From Xanthomonas codiaei (GTDB taxonomy: Bacteria; Pseudomonadota; Gammaproteobacteria; Xanthomonadales; Xanthomonadaceae): a stretch of DNA of 64,000 bases. The stretch covers positions 1 to 64,000 of the forward strand of contig NZ_MDEC01000001.1 in assembly GCF_002939785.1 (NCBI RefSeq), in the 5' to 3' direction. Within the stretch, counting starts at the first letter, position 1; every line of letters starts with the position of its first letter. Below the pieces are notes generated by a model. The model saw nothing but the letters and a program-made list of their open reading frames with translations. It was not told the DNA's origin and made no database searches. Shown here in pieces: positions 26,205-35,469 of this stretch. The translations under genes and the position numbers were made by a program.

Positions 26205-27257
26205 TTACCCGGAGGACGGGCCGGCCGTCGAACCGCGCTTGACCACGGTGTATTTCATCACCTGGTGCACGCCGGCGGCCGCATCGCCCTTGCGCCGTTG
26301 CCGAATGGCATCGGCAAGCAGCGACACAGCCGCACGGCCCATCGCAGTCACCGGCTGATGCACGGTGGTGAGTTCGGGCCAGATGGTGGTGGCTACCGGC
26401 GTGTCGTCGAAACCGGCCACCGACACATCTTCCGGCACCCGCAGGCCCAGGCCGTGGGCAACGGCCACCGCGGCAGCGGCCATGTCGTCGTTGCTGCAGA
26501 AGATGGCCGTTGGCGGCTGCGGCTGGGCGAGCAAGCTGCGTGCGGCCAGCAGGCCGGAGCGATAGGTGAACAGCCCATCGGCGATCAGGTCCTCGGCAAG
26601 CGGCAGCCCGGCGGCCTGCAGGCTGTCGACATAGCCGTTGGCGCGCAGCGCGCTCGGAGTGTGCTTCGGATCGCCCTTGATCAAGGCAATGCGGCGATGA
26701 CCGAGTTCGATCAAGTGGTCGACGATGGCGCGTGCGGCCTGGTAATCGTCGATCCGCACCGAACTGATCTGTGCCATCGGCGCGCCGCTGGCCACGGCCA
26801 CGACAGGAATGCCACGTGCATCCAGCTCGGCGATGGTCTGGCGCGAATCGCATAGCGGCGGCGGCAGGATCACGCCATCCACGCCGGCTGCCAGTAGGCG
26901 TTCGGTGGCGGCACGCTGGCTGCGGATGGCACCGCATTTTTCCACCAGCACCTGGCTGCCATTGAGGCTGCTCTGCTCGAGCAGGCCCAGCATGAATTGA
27001 TTGAGATAGGCGGCGCTGGGGTTGCTGTACAGCACGCCGATGCGCAGCAGGCCACTGGTACGCAACGAACGGCCGGCCAGATTGGGCCGGTAGCCCAATG
27101 CCTGCACCGATGCCTCCACCCGCGCCCGCATGTCCTGTCCGACATGCGGGTGGCGGTTGATCACGCGCGATGCGGTCATCGGCGACACACCGGCGTGTTT
27201 GGCGACATCCAGCAAGGTCGCCGCATTGTTCGCACTGCGTTGCCGCTTGGCCACCAT
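26205..27257 (-). CDS. LacI-family transcriptional regulator
   Basis: A 350-residue regulator with an N-terminal LacI helix-turn-helix (TLLDVAKHAGVSPMTASRVI, about 14-33), the hinge-helix region (ASVQALGYRPNLAGRSLRT) and a periplasmic-binding-protein-like sensor domain (GVLYSNPSAAYLNQF, FCSNDDMAAAA, SVAGFDDTPVA). It most resembles the GntR/gluconate-type branch in its N-terminus but the effector is unknown. It is convergent with cbsA and 51 bp downstream of the M28 peptidase gene on the same strand. Candidate targets include the GGTAACGTTACC palindrome at 16815. Confidence 0.9.
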   Translation of the reverse strand: MVAKRQRSANNAATLLDVAKHAGVSPMTASRVINRHPHVGQDMRARVEASVQALGYRPNLAGRSLRTSGLLRIGVLYSNPSAAYLNQFMLGLLEQSSLNGSQVLVEKCGAIRSQRAATERLLAAGVDGVILPPPLCDSRQTIAELDARGIPVVAVASGAPMAQISSVRIDDYQAARAIVDHLIELGHRRIALIKGDPKHTPSALRANGYVDSLQAAGLPLAEDLIADGLFTYRSGLLAARSLLAQPQPPTAIFCSNDDMAAAAVAVAHGLGLRVPEDVSVAGFDDTPVATTIWPELTTVHQPVTAMGRAAVSLLADAIRQRRKGDAAAGVHQVMKYTVVKRGSTAGPSSG

Positions 27258-27308
27258 CGTGTGTGCTCGTCCTGGAGTTGAAGCGCAAGCGTGCGACGCG
27301 GTGCCAGC

Positions 27309-28727
27309 TTACTCGTTCGGCGGCTGCACGGCGCTGGCGCGGCTGCCGAAATCGCCCTCGGCTTCGGCCGCCAGATACGCGAACACGGTGTAGGCGGCCA
27401 CGTTTTGCGCGAGCGCCTTCGGGTCGATCTTGTCCAGCGTGTCGTCGGCGGTGTGGTGCAGGTCGAAGTAGTCGGTGCCATCCTGCGCCAGCCACGCCCA
27501 GGCGCCGCCCTTGGCCGAGATCGGGCCCACGTCCGGGCCGGGGCCGCCCTTGCCCGGTGCGTACTCGATGCCCAGCGGCGCCAGCACCTCGGCAATCTGT
27601 CTGGTCGCCGCGCGCGAGTCGTCCGGCGCCGCGGAGCCGGTGTTGAAGGCATAGATGCGCCCGGCGCCGAAATCGCTCTCCGCACCGATCTGATGCCGCG
27701 CCATGTCCTTGGCATCGGTGCCATGCGCGGCGGCATACGCCTTGCCGCCATACAGGCCCTGTTCTTCGTTGGCGAAGGCCACCACGCGGATGCTGCGCTT
27801 GGGTGCCTGCTTGAGTTGCCCGATCAGGTGGCCTGCCGCCATGGTGATCGCCACGCCGGCACCGTCGTCGATCGCGCCGGTGCCCAGATCCCACGAATCC
27901 AGATGCCCACCGATGACCACCACTTCCTTGGGCTTGCTGCGCCCGGTGATCTCGCCGATCACGTTGTACGAAGTCGCAGTGCCGTCCCAGCCGCAATCCA
28001 GTGCCAGGCGGATGCGCGTGGCACCCAGGGCAGCAAGGCGGGCCAGCTGGTTGGCATCGGGCACCGACAGGGCCGCTGCCGGCACCGGGGTAAGCCCTTC
28101 ATCGAACCGGGTGATGCCGGTATGCGGCACGCGATGCGAATCGGTGCCGGCCGAGCGCATCACGAATCCGATCGCGCCCTTGCGGATCGCTTCCGACGGC
28201 CCCTTGCTGCGCACCGCGCCGCCGTTGCCGTAATCCTTGCCGTCGCGCGCCTTGACCATCTGGTAGTCGACGAAGGCGATCTTGCCGGTCAGTGACCCTG
28301 CAGGTGCGGCCTGCAATGCGGCGAGATTCTCGAAGCGCACCACCTCGCCTTCGACGCTGCCGCCCGGGCTGCCGCCCAGTGCGGTGATGGTCAGCGGCTG
28401 CGCATGCGCGCCGAGCACGGCGGCGCGCTCGCTGCGGCGTTCCCACTTGGGAAAGGTCACCGGCTCGGTCCACACCTTGTCGAAGCCCAATGACTGGAAC
28501 TTGGCCTTTGCCCAGGCCACGGCACGCGGATCTGCTTCTCCTCCGGCGATACGCGGGCCCACTTCGGTGGTCAGCGATTCGACCACCGCAAAACCGGTGC
28601 TGTCGGCCAGCGCCTGCTCGCGCAGCTGCGCGGCGATGCGTAGCGCGCTGTCGGGGATGGTGGTCTGTGCGGCACTGGCGGACGCGCAGGCGAGCAGGGC
28701 GGAGATGGCAACAGCGAGGCGACGCAT
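27309..28727 (-). CDS. Secreted M28-family aminopeptidase with PA insert
   Basis: A 472-residue exported peptidase (signal MRRLAVAISALLACASASA). A protease-associated insert (about 130-250) interrupts the catalytic domain. The M28 zinc ligands are visible in VVIGGHLDSWDLGTGAIDDG (His and bridging Asp), VVAFANEEQGLYGG (Glu-Glu) and FDLHHTADDTLDKI (final His). It trims N-terminal residues from peptides in the periplasm or outside. It may share a transcript with the LacI gene 51 bp downstream. Confidence 0.92.
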   Translation of the reverse strand: MRRLAVAISALLACASASAAQTTIPDSALRIAAQLREQALADSTGFAVVESLTTEVGPRIAGGEADPRAVAWAKAKFQSLGFDKVWTEPVTFPKWERRSERAAVLGAHAQPLTITALGGSPGGSVEGEVVRFENLAALQAAPAGSLTGKIAFVDYQMVKARDGKDYGNGGAVRSKGPSEAIRKGAIGFVMRSAGTDSHRVPHTGITRFDEGLTPVPAAALSVPDANQLARLAALGATRIRLALDCGWDGTATSYNVIGEITGRSKPKEVVVIGGHLDSWDLGTGAIDDGAGVAITMAAGHLIGQLKQAPKRSIRVVAFANEEQGLYGGKAYAAAHGTDAKDMARHQIGAESDFGAGRIYAFNTGSAAPDDSRAATRQIAEVLAPLGIEYAPGKGGPGPDVGPISAKGGAWAWLAQDGTDYFDLHHTADDTLDKIDPKALAQNVAAYTVFAYLAAEAEGDFGSRASAVQPPNE

Positions 28728-28837
28728 GCAGGGCGGCTCCTAACGACAAGGGGGACCCCGAGCTTATCAGCGCAAGGTCCCCCGTCTGCGTGCGAAAGGT
28801 CATCCTTCTGCGCGAAGCGCGCAACGGATGTGTCCGG

Positions 28838-29269
28838 TCAGGGCGTGGTCGGCGGCTTGAGCGTGTCGTTCTTGAGCGAGTCGCGGATCTCGCGCAGCAA
28901 CAGCACTTCTTCGCTCGGGCCCTTGGGTGCATCGGGCTTGCGATGGCTGAGGCGGTTGATCAGCTTGACCACCAGGAAGATCGCGAAGGCGATGATCACG
29001 AACTGCACCACGGTGTTGATGAAGTCGCCGTAGCCGACCACGACGGCGGGGATCTCCTTGCCGGCGGCATCGACCTCGGCCGGCTTGAGCACCCATGCCA
29101 GCCGCGAAAAATCCACGTTGCCGACGGCCCAGCCGATCGGCGGCATGATGATCTTTTCGACCAGCGCGGTGACGATCTTGCCGAACGCCGCGCCGATGAC
29201 CACACCGACCGCAAGATCGATGACGTTGCCGCGCATCGCGAATTGCTTGAACTCGCTGACCATTCCCAT
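28838..29269 (-). CDS. mscL: Large-conductance mechanosensitive channel MscL
   Basis: A 143-residue inner-membrane channel. The start at 29269 ([10 protein letters not shown]) was chosen because GGAG lies 7-8 bp upstream. TM1 is [20 protein letters not shown] with the gate, and TM2 is [21 protein letters not shown] charged C-terminal helix ([15 protein letters not shown]) closes the pentamer. MscL opens under membrane tension to release solutes on osmotic downshock. Length and motifs are normal. Confidence 0.97.
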   Translation of the reverse strand: MGMVSEFKQFAMRGNVIDLAVGVVIGAAFGKIVTALVEKIIMPPIGWAVGNVDFSRLAWVLKPAEVDAAGKEIPAVVVGYGDFINTVVQFVIIAFAIFLVVKLINRLSHRKPDAPKGPSEEVLLLREIRDSLKNDTLKPPTTP

Positions 29270-29331
29270 AGAGCATCTCCAGATGCGGTCGCGGACCAAC
29301 TGCCGCTGTGCCGATCCTAGCCCGGCAGATG

Positions 29332-30045
29332 TCAGCCGGCGATGATGCCGTGGCGTTCGGCCACGTTTTCCAGGCGCGCACTGAACTGATCGCCGGGCAG
29401 CAGCGGGCCGACCCCGGCCGGCGTGCCCATGAAGATCAGATCGCCCGCGCGCAAGGCGTAGAGCTTGGAGAGCTCGTGCAGGATTTCCGGCACGTTCCAG
29501 ATCATCTGATCCAGCAGCGATTGCTGACGCACCTGTCCGTTGACTTCCAGCGACAGATTCAACGCCTCCAGCGCGCCCACTTCGCCGGCATGCACCAATT
29601 CGCTGATCGGTGCGGAATGATCGAAGCCTTTGGCGATATCCCACGGCAGCCCCTTGGCCTTGGCGGCGGCCTGCAGGTCGCGGCGGGTCAGGTCCAGGCC
29701 CACGCCATAGCCGTAGATCAGCGCGTCGGCCTGCTCCACCGGCAACTCACCGGCCGGCGCATCGCGACCCAACGCCACCACCAGCTCCACTTCGTGGTGC
29801 AGCTCATTGGTGCCGGGCGGGTAGGGGATGCGGTCGCCATGACCGACCACGATGGCATCGGCAGGCTTCATGAAGAAGGTCGGCTGCCCGCGTTCGGCCT
29901 TGGAGGCCGGCGCGCTGGCGCCCATCTCGCGCGCGTGGTCGGCGAAGTTGCGGCCGACACAATAGATGCGGTGCACCGGAAACGTACCGCCGCCAACCAC
30001 CGGAATGCGCGGAACGTCGGTGGCGGGAATCACATCGTGGGTCAT
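29332..30045 (-). CDS. Fumarylacetoacetate hydrolase-family enzyme (fumarylpyruvate hydrolase-like)
   Basis: A 237-residue cytosolic protein starting [16 protein letters not shown] at 30045, with GAGG 8 bp upstream; the longer frame to 30201 lacks support. FAH-fold motifs are [15 protein letters not shown], a [14 protein letters not shown] metal-site strand (two Glu), the Asp in [14 protein letters not shown], and [13 protein letters not shown] at the C-terminus. Members hydrolyse C-C bonds in acylpyruvates during aromatic degradation, or act as oxaloacetate tautomerases or decarboxylases. The substrate is not decided by sequence. Confidence 0.9.
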   Translation of the reverse strand: MTHDVIPATDVPRIPVVGGGTFPVHRIYCVGRNFADHAREMGASAPASKAERGQPTFFMKPADAIVVGHGDRIPYPPGTNELHHEVELVVALGRDAPAGELPVEQADALIYGYGVGLDLTRRDLQAAAKAKGLPWDIAKGFDHSAPISELVHAGEVGALEALNLSLEVNGQVRQQSLLDQMIWNVPEILHELSKLYALRAGDLIFMGTPAGVGPLLPGDQFSARLENVAERHGIIAG

Positions 30046-30178
30046 GCACGCATCCTCGAACAGGGGACGCGTGAGTCTAGCCGCTAGCCCGTGTACGACG
30101 GAACCTTCGTTGCTGAAACGCGCAAGGCCACATCGGCCGGCTTCGCGCCGCCCGAGTGGTCGGGCAGGTGCCCAAACG

Positions 30179-30210
30179 CATATCGGCACGTGCGAGCACA
30201 TGCCGATATG
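30179..30210. terminator. Long inverted repeat between two minus-strand genes
   Basis: CATATCGGCA and TGCCGATATG are perfect 10-bp arms; a further GTG/CAC pair extends the stem inside. It is about 60 bp downstream of the small membrane-protein gene and could terminate its transcript. Confidence 0.55.
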
Positions 30211-30270
30211 TGAGGCCTAGCTTGGGAGCCCAGCGCAAGGTGCCGCCAGGGTGCAGCGACGCGCAGGTGC

Positions 30271-30546
30271 TTAGTGCGACATCGGCAGCGCGGGCTTGCG
30301 CACCACGCGGTACTCGGCCTCGACCACGCGCGCCTGCGGCGACGCACGTCGGTTCGACTTGCTCAACAGCTTCCAGGCGATGCCGCCCAGGATCATCGCC
30401 GCGCCGACGAACACGCTGAAGAAGATCAGCACCGCCAGGATGGCCAGGCCTGCGAGGCCCGCAGCGACGCGCACCAACGGATGGCGCGGCTTGCGTGGCG
30501 CAAACAGGTGATGGAGATTGCCGAATTGGAAGAGGCGTGCAGGCAT
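30271..30546 (-). CDS. Small membrane protein of unknown function
   Basis: A 91-residue protein with one long hydrophobic stretch (GLAGLAILAVLIFFSVFVGA to about residue 60), enough for one helix or a short hairpin. A basic N-terminus and a C-terminal tail (RRASPQARVVEAEYRVV) flank it. The pattern suggests an inner-membrane protein with cytosolic ends. No domain was recognised. It is divergent from the Rieske gene. Confidence 0.65.
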   Translation of the reverse strand: MPARLFQFGNLHHLFAPRKPRHPLVRVAAGLAGLAILAVLIFFSVFVGAAMILGGIAWKLLSKSNRRASPQARVVEAEYRVVRKPALPMSH

Positions 30547-30800
30547 GGCGGTGGGCTGCCGGGCAGGAAACGAGCGCGCAGTATCGTTGCGGTTTCATGT
30601 CATTGAGTGAAAAGTTCGTTAATTTGACGCCTATTTTGTTAAGTGAATCACAATGCGTGTGCTAGCCGGGGTCTGCCATAAGCGTCCCTTCCATCGCTGC
30701 CACCGTTGGCTGTCGGCTCGGATACGGCGCCAGCATCGAGCAGGCGTGGCAGCACGCGCATGCCACAATCGGCAACCCTTTCCCCACCCAGCCCTGGCCT

Positions 30801-31139
30801 ATGTCGTCTCCACCTACCCCGCTCGCCAGCCTGGCGCAGATTCCCGATGCGGGATTTCTGGAGGTGGAAGCGTGCTGGGAAGAAGCCTGCGAATCGCTGG
30901 TGTTGTATCGCGAAGGTGCGCAGGTGCGTGCCTGGTTGAACGTCTGCCCGCATGCCGGCAGGCGGCTGGACTGGGCGCCAGGCCAGTTCCTCAAGACCAA
31001 GGAGGGCCATCTGGTCTGCGCCGCACATGGCGCCGCGTTCGAGCTGACTGCCGGCGAGTGCATCAGCGGTCCCTGCCGCGGCCAATCGCTGGTGGCTGTG
31101 CCGGTGCGCATCGACGGCGAACAGGTGGTGCTGGCATAA
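30801..31139 (+). CDS. Small Rieske [2Fe-2S] protein
   Basis: A 112-residue single-domain Rieske protein with both cluster boxes: CPHAGRRLD (Cys49, His51) and CAAHGAAF (Cys73, His76). GECISGPCRGQSLVAVPVRI is the usual C-terminal strand pair. It has no membrane anchor, so it is a soluble electron carrier of ferredoxin type, like NirD-related or dioxygenase ferredoxins. No partner reductase or oxygenase lies next to it, so its pathway is unknown. Confidence 0.92.
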   Translation: MSSPPTPLASLAQIPDAGFLEVEACWEEACESLVLYREGAQVRAWLNVCPHAGRRLDWAPGQFLKTKEGHLVCAAHGAAFELTAGECISGPCRGQSLVAVPVRIDGEQVVLA

Positions 31140-31254
31140 CCGGCGGCCGATACAGCGGCAGTGCGACACCGTCGCAGCGGCGAGACAGCCAGCCCCGCTC
31201 CGACCATGCAATCGCTACGCGGCGCGATCGCAGCCCGCGCCAGGCCTCGCGTCC

Positions 31255-33117
31255 TCAGCGCGCGGCCCACCAGAACATCAGGTTGATCACCGACACCATC
31301 ACCACGATGTAGATCAGCGACAGCGGCGCGCCCACGCGCCAGAGTTCGCGCGGTTGATAGTTGGCCGGGCCGGCCACCATCGAGATCACCGGGTTGGAGG
31401 CGGTCATCAGGTTGTTGGAGGCCGACAGCGCCACGATCAGCGCGAACGCCGTGGGGTTGCCGTTGGCCGCCAATGCCAGGTTGACCGCGATCGGCACCAT
31501 CACGATGGTCGCGCCCACATGGCTGATGACCAGCGAAAATGCAGTGGTCAGCAGCGCCAGGCTGATCTCCAGCGCCCACACCGGGACGCCTTCGGGCAGG
31601 CGGTCGATGGTGTGGCCGGCCACCCAGGCCGCGGTGCCGCTGCTGTCCATCGCCCAGCCCAGCGGAATCAGCCCGGCCATCATGAAGATGGTCTTCCAGT
31701 TGATCGAGGCGTAGGCCTCGTCCATGCGCAGCACGCCGCTGACCAGCATGCAGGCCACGCCGGTCATCAGCGTCAGTGCCACCGGCAGGCGGGAGGTGAG
31801 CGCGATCAGGATGGTGAAGGCGAAGATCGCCATGGCGATCTTGAACTTGTGCGGGCGCTGCTCGCCCTTGGGGAAGTCGGTCACCGGTACGAAATCGCGG
31901 CTTTCCGCCGCCTGCGCCAGGTCCTGCCAGATGCTGTGGAACACCAGCATGTCGCCGGCCCGCAGCGGCACGTTGCGCACGTCCTCGCGGATGACCTGCT
32001 TGTCGCGGTTGATCGCCAGCAGGCTGATGCCGGCCTGCTTGCGCAGCCGCAGCTCGGCGGCGCTCTTGCCGATCGCGCGCGAATTGGGCGGGATCACCGC
32101 TTCGGAAATGCCTGCAAGGCTGGGGTTGAACAGGTCGCCCAGATTGCGCAGCCGCGAGGACATGCGCAGGAAGTGGTTCTGCGCAAAGTCGGCCACGTCC
32201 TGGCGCTGGCCCATCGCGCCAAGCACGCTGCCCACCCAGATGCGCATATCGGCCGGCGGTGCCAGGCGGGTGTCGTTGCCGGTCTTCAGCGCCAGCAGCA
32301 GCGGCGCGTCGTGCAAGGCTTCGGCTTCGCCCAGGGTCATGCCGACCAGCGGGCTTTCGGCGGTCACGGTGAGCTCGAATACATCGCCATCGATGCCGTA
32401 GGTCTTGGCGAAATAGCTTTCGGTGCGCGAGGGTGTGACACCTTCGTTGATCAGGCGCTCTTCTTCGATCAGCTTGCGGTCGCCGTAGAAACGGAAATAC
32501 AGCAGCGCGGCGATCAACAAGGCCACGCCGATCGGCAGCGGCGCGAACATCGTCAACGGCTCGATGCTGGCCATGCCCGAGGGCAGGTTGTTGTTGGCCG
32601 ACACCAGCAGGTCGTTGAGCAGGATCAACGGCGAATTGCCCACCATGGTGAGCGCACCGCCCATCACGATGGCCGCGGCGATCGGCAGCAACATGCGCTG
32701 CAGGGTGAGCCCGGTGCGCGCGGCCAGCCGCGAGGCCACCGGCAGGTACAAGGCCATCACCGAGGGGTTCTGCATGAACGAGGAGTTCAAGCCGGAGATG
32801 GCCAGCGTCATCATCATCAGGCGCTGCTCGCTGCCGTGCGAACGCCGCAGCAGCCAGCTGGCCAGCCGGTTCAAGGCGCCGGTGCGCTCCAGCCCCGCGC
32901 CCAGGATGGTGGTGGCGATGATGCTCATCACCGCATTACCGGAAAAGCCGCCGAACAGTTCTTCCGGCGCCACCAGCCCGGTGACGCCCAGCACCACCAG
33001 CACGATCAAGGCCACCACATCGGCACGGATGCGCTCGAACAAGAACATCGCCATCGTGAAACCGACCAGCCCGAGGACGAGCTTCATGTCGTTGGTCAGC
33101 GTCAGCGCGGTGTCCAT
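31255..33117 (-). CDS. SLC13-type anion permease with internal TrkA-C domains
   Basis: A 620-residue transporter. The N-terminal half (helices through about residue 185) carries the CitT/SLC13 hairpin segments (NSSFMQNPSVMALYLPV, GGALTMVGNSPLILLNDL). Residues about 205-400 hold two TrkA-C/RCK-C-like regulatory domains (FELTVTAESPLVGMTLGEAE; AVIPPNSRAIGKSAAELRLR). The second membrane half (from about 415) mirrors the first. Such proteins move sulfate or dicarboxylates. The start at 33117 lies beside an inverted repeat; an ATG at 33087 (MKLVLGLVGF) is an alternative. Confidence 0.88.
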   Translation of the reverse strand: MDTALTLTNDMKLVLGLVGFTMAMFLFERIRADVVALIVLVVLGVTGLVAPEELFGGFSGNAVMSIIATTILGAGLERTGALNRLASWLLRRSHGSEQRLMMMTLAISGLNSSFMQNPSVMALYLPVASRLAARTGLTLQRMLLPIAAAIVMGGALTMVGNSPLILLNDLLVSANNNLPSGMASIEPLTMFAPLPIGVALLIAALLYFRFYGDRKLIEEERLINEGVTPSRTESYFAKTYGIDGDVFELTVTAESPLVGMTLGEAEALHDAPLLLALKTGNDTRLAPPADMRIWVGSVLGAMGQRQDVADFAQNHFLRMSSRLRNLGDLFNPSLAGISEAVIPPNSRAIGKSAAELRLRKQAGISLLAINRDKQVIREDVRNVPLRAGDMLVFHSIWQDLAQAAESRDFVPVTDFPKGEQRPHKFKIAMAIFAFTILIALTSRLPVALTLMTGVACMLVSGVLRMDEAYASINWKTIFMMAGLIPLGWAMDSSGTAAWVAGHTIDRLPEGVPVWALEISLALLTTAFSLVISHVGATIVMVPIAVNLALAANGNPTAFALIVALSASNNLMTASNPVISMVAGPANYQPRELWRVGAPLSLIYIVVMVSVINLMFWWAAR

Positions 33118-33119
33118 TG

Positions 33120-33228
33120 GGGGCCGGGATTCGTGATTCGGGAGTGGGGATTCGTTGAGCTGCTGCGGCGTCGAGTGTGCGGGAAGGCGCTGTTACGAAT
33201 CCCCAATCCCCACTCCCGAATCCCGGTC
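33120..33228. repeat. Facing copies of a GGGATTCGGGAGTGGGGATTCG-type repeat
   Basis: The copy at about 33127-33155 (GATTCGGGAGTGGGGATTCG) faces a reverse copy at about 33196-33228 (CGAATCCCCAATCCCCACTC then CCGAATCCCGG). Together they can form a large hairpin between trmB and the permease. The trmB stop codon and its last codons lie inside the right-hand copy. Confidence 0.7.
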
Positions 33229-33951
33229 ATAGAGCAGATCCCACACGCCATGCCCAAGCTTCTGGCCGCGGGTTTCGAAGTGGGTCTGCGGACGCCAGGC
33301 AGGGCGTTCGACGTGGCCGCGCGGGCCGGCGCGGTTGACCAGGCCGGCGGTGGCATCGAGCACGTCCCACATCTGTTCGGCGTAGTCGGCCCAGTCGGTG
33401 GCGGCATGCAGGCGGCCGCCATCGCGCAGCTTGCGCACCAGCAACTGCGCAAACGCCGGCTGGATCAGGCGGCGCTTGTTGTGGCGCTTCTTGTGCCACG
33501 GGTCGGGGAAGTAGATGCGCACTTCGTCCAACGCGCCATCGGCGATCTCGCGTTCCAGCACTTCCACCGCGTCGTGGTGATACAGGCGCACATGCGTGCT
33601 GCCGTCTTCGTCCAGCGCGTTGAGCAGCCGGCCCACCCCAGGCGCATGCACCTCGATGCCGATGTAGTCGCGGCTGGGGTCGTGCCGGGCGGCAAAGCGC
33701 AGTGCGGCGCCGTTGCCGAAACCGATCTCCAGCACCTTGGGCGCGTTGCGCCCGAATGCGGCATCCAGATCGCGCGGCGTGCCGGCGTAGTCCAGCCCGA
33801 GCCGCGGCCACAGTTCGTCGAAGGCGCGCTGTTGCGCAGGGGTGAAACGGCCCTGGCGCAACACGAAGCTGCGCACCTGGCGGCGCCCCTCTTCGATGGT
33901 GAAGGGCTTGGGCGGCATCTTGGCGCCGTCGCTGGTAAACGGGTCGGTCAT
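33193..33951 (-). CDS. trmB: tRNA (guanine-N7-)-methyltransferase TrmB
   Basis: A 252-residue SAM-dependent enzyme that makes m7G46 in the variable loop of tRNA. The SAM motif is [15 protein letters not shown], followed by [15 protein letters not shown]. The signature [20 protein letters not shown] carries the catalytic and tRNA-binding residues. The last 12 residues ([12 protein letters not shown]) are encoded by a dispersed repeat, so the C-terminus appears extended or replaced by repeat insertion; the catalytic core is complete. Confidence 0.96.
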   Translation of the reverse strand: MTDPFTSDGAKMPPKPFTIEEGRRQVRSFVLRQGRFTPAQQRAFDELWPRLGLDYAGTPRDLDAAFGRNAPKVLEIGFGNGAALRFAARHDPSRDYIGIEVHAPGVGRLLNALDEDGSTHVRLYHHDAVEVLEREIADGALDEVRIYFPDPWHKKRHNKRRLIQPAFAQLLVRKLRDGGRLHAATDWADYAEQMWDVLDATAGLVNRAGPRGHVERPAWRPQTHFETRGQKLGHGVWDLLYDRDSGVGIGDS

Positions 33952-34026
33952 GAAAGCTCGGTCATGTCAGCAAGCGCACGCTCTGCGCGTGCGCGATAAC
34001 GCGTCGCCCAGCACAGGAGCAAAGAG

Positions 34027-34196
34027 TCTCTCTCCCGCCGGGAGAGCAAAGACTGTCGCTCTCCCGCTGGAAGAGCAGTAAAGAGCCCCTCTCCCGCTGG
34101 GAGAGCAGAAATAGCCCCTCTCCCGCTGGGAGAGCAGAAAGAGCCCCTCTCCCGCTGGGAGAGCAGAAAGAGCCCCTCTCCCGCTGGGAGAGGGGT
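34027..34196. repeat. Tandem array of six hairpin units, period about 29 bp
   Basis: Six copies of CTCTCCCGCTGGGAGAGCAG occur with a period of 29-30 bp (cores at about 34030, 34059, 34089, 34118, 34147 and 34176). The last three copies are nearly identical, the first two diverged (GCCGGGAGAG; GCTGGAAGAG). Each unit contains the palindrome CTCTCCCGCTGGGAGAG. The array ends in AGGGGTTGGGGTGAGGG and lies between thiG and trmB, where it would form a series of hairpins in RNA. Units are contiguous with no spacers, so it is not CRISPR. Confidence 0.85.
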
Positions 34197-34314
34197 TGGG
34201 GTGAGGGCACGGGCGAAGCGACGCCGGATCCGGTCACACCTATCGTCGAGCGGCCACTGCCTGGCGGCTGCGCAACGCAGACGGTCGAATGCACGGCGCC
34301 AGCAGACCACCCAC

Positions 34315-35109
34315 TCATCCAATCACGCCATCCACCGGGCTCGATGCCGAGGCATAGCGCTTGCGCGGAATGCGCCCGGCCAGGAACGCTTCGCGGCCGG
34401 CCTCGATCGCCTTGCGCATCGCGCTGGCCATCAGGATCGGATCGCGTGCGCCGGCAATGGCGGTGTTCATCAGCACGCCATCGCAGCCCAGCTCCATCGC
34501 AATCGCCGCATCGGAGGCGGTGCCCACGCCGGCATCGACGATGATCGGCACCTTGGCGTTCTCGATGATTTCCAGCAGGTTGTACTTGTTCTGGATGCCC
34601 AGGCCCGAGCCGATCGGCGCGGCCAGCGGCATCACCGCCACGCAGCCGATCTGTTCCAGCCGCTTGGCCAGGATCGGGTCGTCGGAGGTATAGACCATGA
34701 CCTCGAAACCATCGGCCACCAGCTGCTCGGCGGCCTTGAGCGTTTGCACCACGTCCGGGTACAGGGTCTTCTCGTCGCCCAGCACTTCCAGCTTGGTGAG
34801 GTTGTGGCCATCCAGCAGCTCGCGCGCCAGCCGGCAGGTGCGCACCGCATCTTCGGCGGTATAGCAGCCGGCGGTGTTGGGCAGCAGGGTGTAGCGGTCC
34901 GGCGGCAGCACATCGAGCAGGCTGGGCGCGTTGGGGTCCTGGCCGATGTTCACGCGGCGGATCGCCACGGTCACGATCTCGGCGGCGGCGGCCTCGGTGG
35001 CCAGGCGGGTTTCGTCCAGATCCTTGAACTTGCCGGTGCCGGTGAGCAGGCGGGAGCGGTAGCGTTTGCCGGCGATCAGCAACGCATCGGAGGGGGCGGG
35101 AGTGGTCAT
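34315..35109 (-). CDS. thiG: Thiazole synthase ThiG
   Basis: A 264-residue TIM-barrel enzyme that builds the thiazole phosphate of thiamine from DXP, dehydroglycine or iminoglycine and ThiS thiocarboxylate. Family segments include [55 protein letters not shown] with the Schiff-base Lys, and [20 protein letters not shown]. The start [14 protein letters not shown] at 35109 gives the normal length; ATG at 35127 is possible. It is downstream of thiS in the same direction, with an unexpected small gene between. Confidence 0.95.
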   Translation of the reverse strand: MTTPAPSDALLIAGKRYRSRLLTGTGKFKDLDETRLATEAAAAEIVTVAIRRVNIGQDPNAPSLLDVLPPDRYTLLPNTAGCYTAEDAVRTCRLARELLDGHNLTKLEVLGDEKTLYPDVVQTLKAAEQLVADGFEVMVYTSDDPILAKRLEQIGCVAVMPLAAPIGSGLGIQNKYNLLEIIENAKVPIIVDAGVGTASDAAIAMELGCDGVLMNTAIAGARDPILMASAMRKAIEAGREAFLAGRIPRKRYASASSPVDGVIG

Positions 35110-35164
35110 GGCGCAATTATCACCCATCACGCGCGGGTACGTTGACTGCCGCGCGAGCGCGTCG

Positions 35165-35455
35165 TCAGGCTGGATCGTCACCGCTGGTCCTGGAACACAC
35201 GACTTCGACGTACTCGCCGCCGCGCCCCGCCGTTGCGGCCCAGGCATTGGTGAGCCCCTCCAGCGGAATAAGAAGCACAAGGTCCGCGGCGCTGACATCG
35301 GGCGCCAATGCCCCGAAGGCGTCCTCACGAATCGACGGGTACGTCCTGTCGAAAAACTGCCTCACGCCTGCGAGTGCGTCCGGCGCGGTGAGCTGGGTTG
35401 AAAACCAGTCGAGCTCGTAGCGAACAGTGAGCGTGAAAAGTGGCACCGGTAGCAA
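35165..35455 (-). CDS. Unknown 96-residue protein between thiS and thiG
   Basis: This frame starts 14 bp after thiS and ends 55 bp before thiG on the same strand, so it should be on the same transcript. The protein ([20 protein letters not shown], then [20 protein letters not shown]) has a mixed, globular composition and no signal or membrane segment. I do not recognise it. thiS and thiG are usually adjacent, so this is either an inserted gene or a small partner. It does not look like an antisense shadow of anything. Confidence 0.6.
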   Translation of the reverse strand: MLPVPLFTLTVRYELDWFSTQLTAPDALAGVRQFFDRTYPSIREDAFGALAPDVSAADLVLLIPLEGLTNAWAATAGRGGEYVEVVCSRTSGDDPA

Positions 35456-35469
35456 GCCTGGCCTGACGG

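Noticed and set aside
31354-33999. 881-residue plus-strand frame across the permease and trmB
   Set aside because: Shadow of two minus-strand genes with clear motifs.
34027-34196. CRISPR-like array of regularly spaced repeats
   Set aside because: The units are contiguous with no variable spacers, each is a simple palindrome, and no cas genes are nearby.
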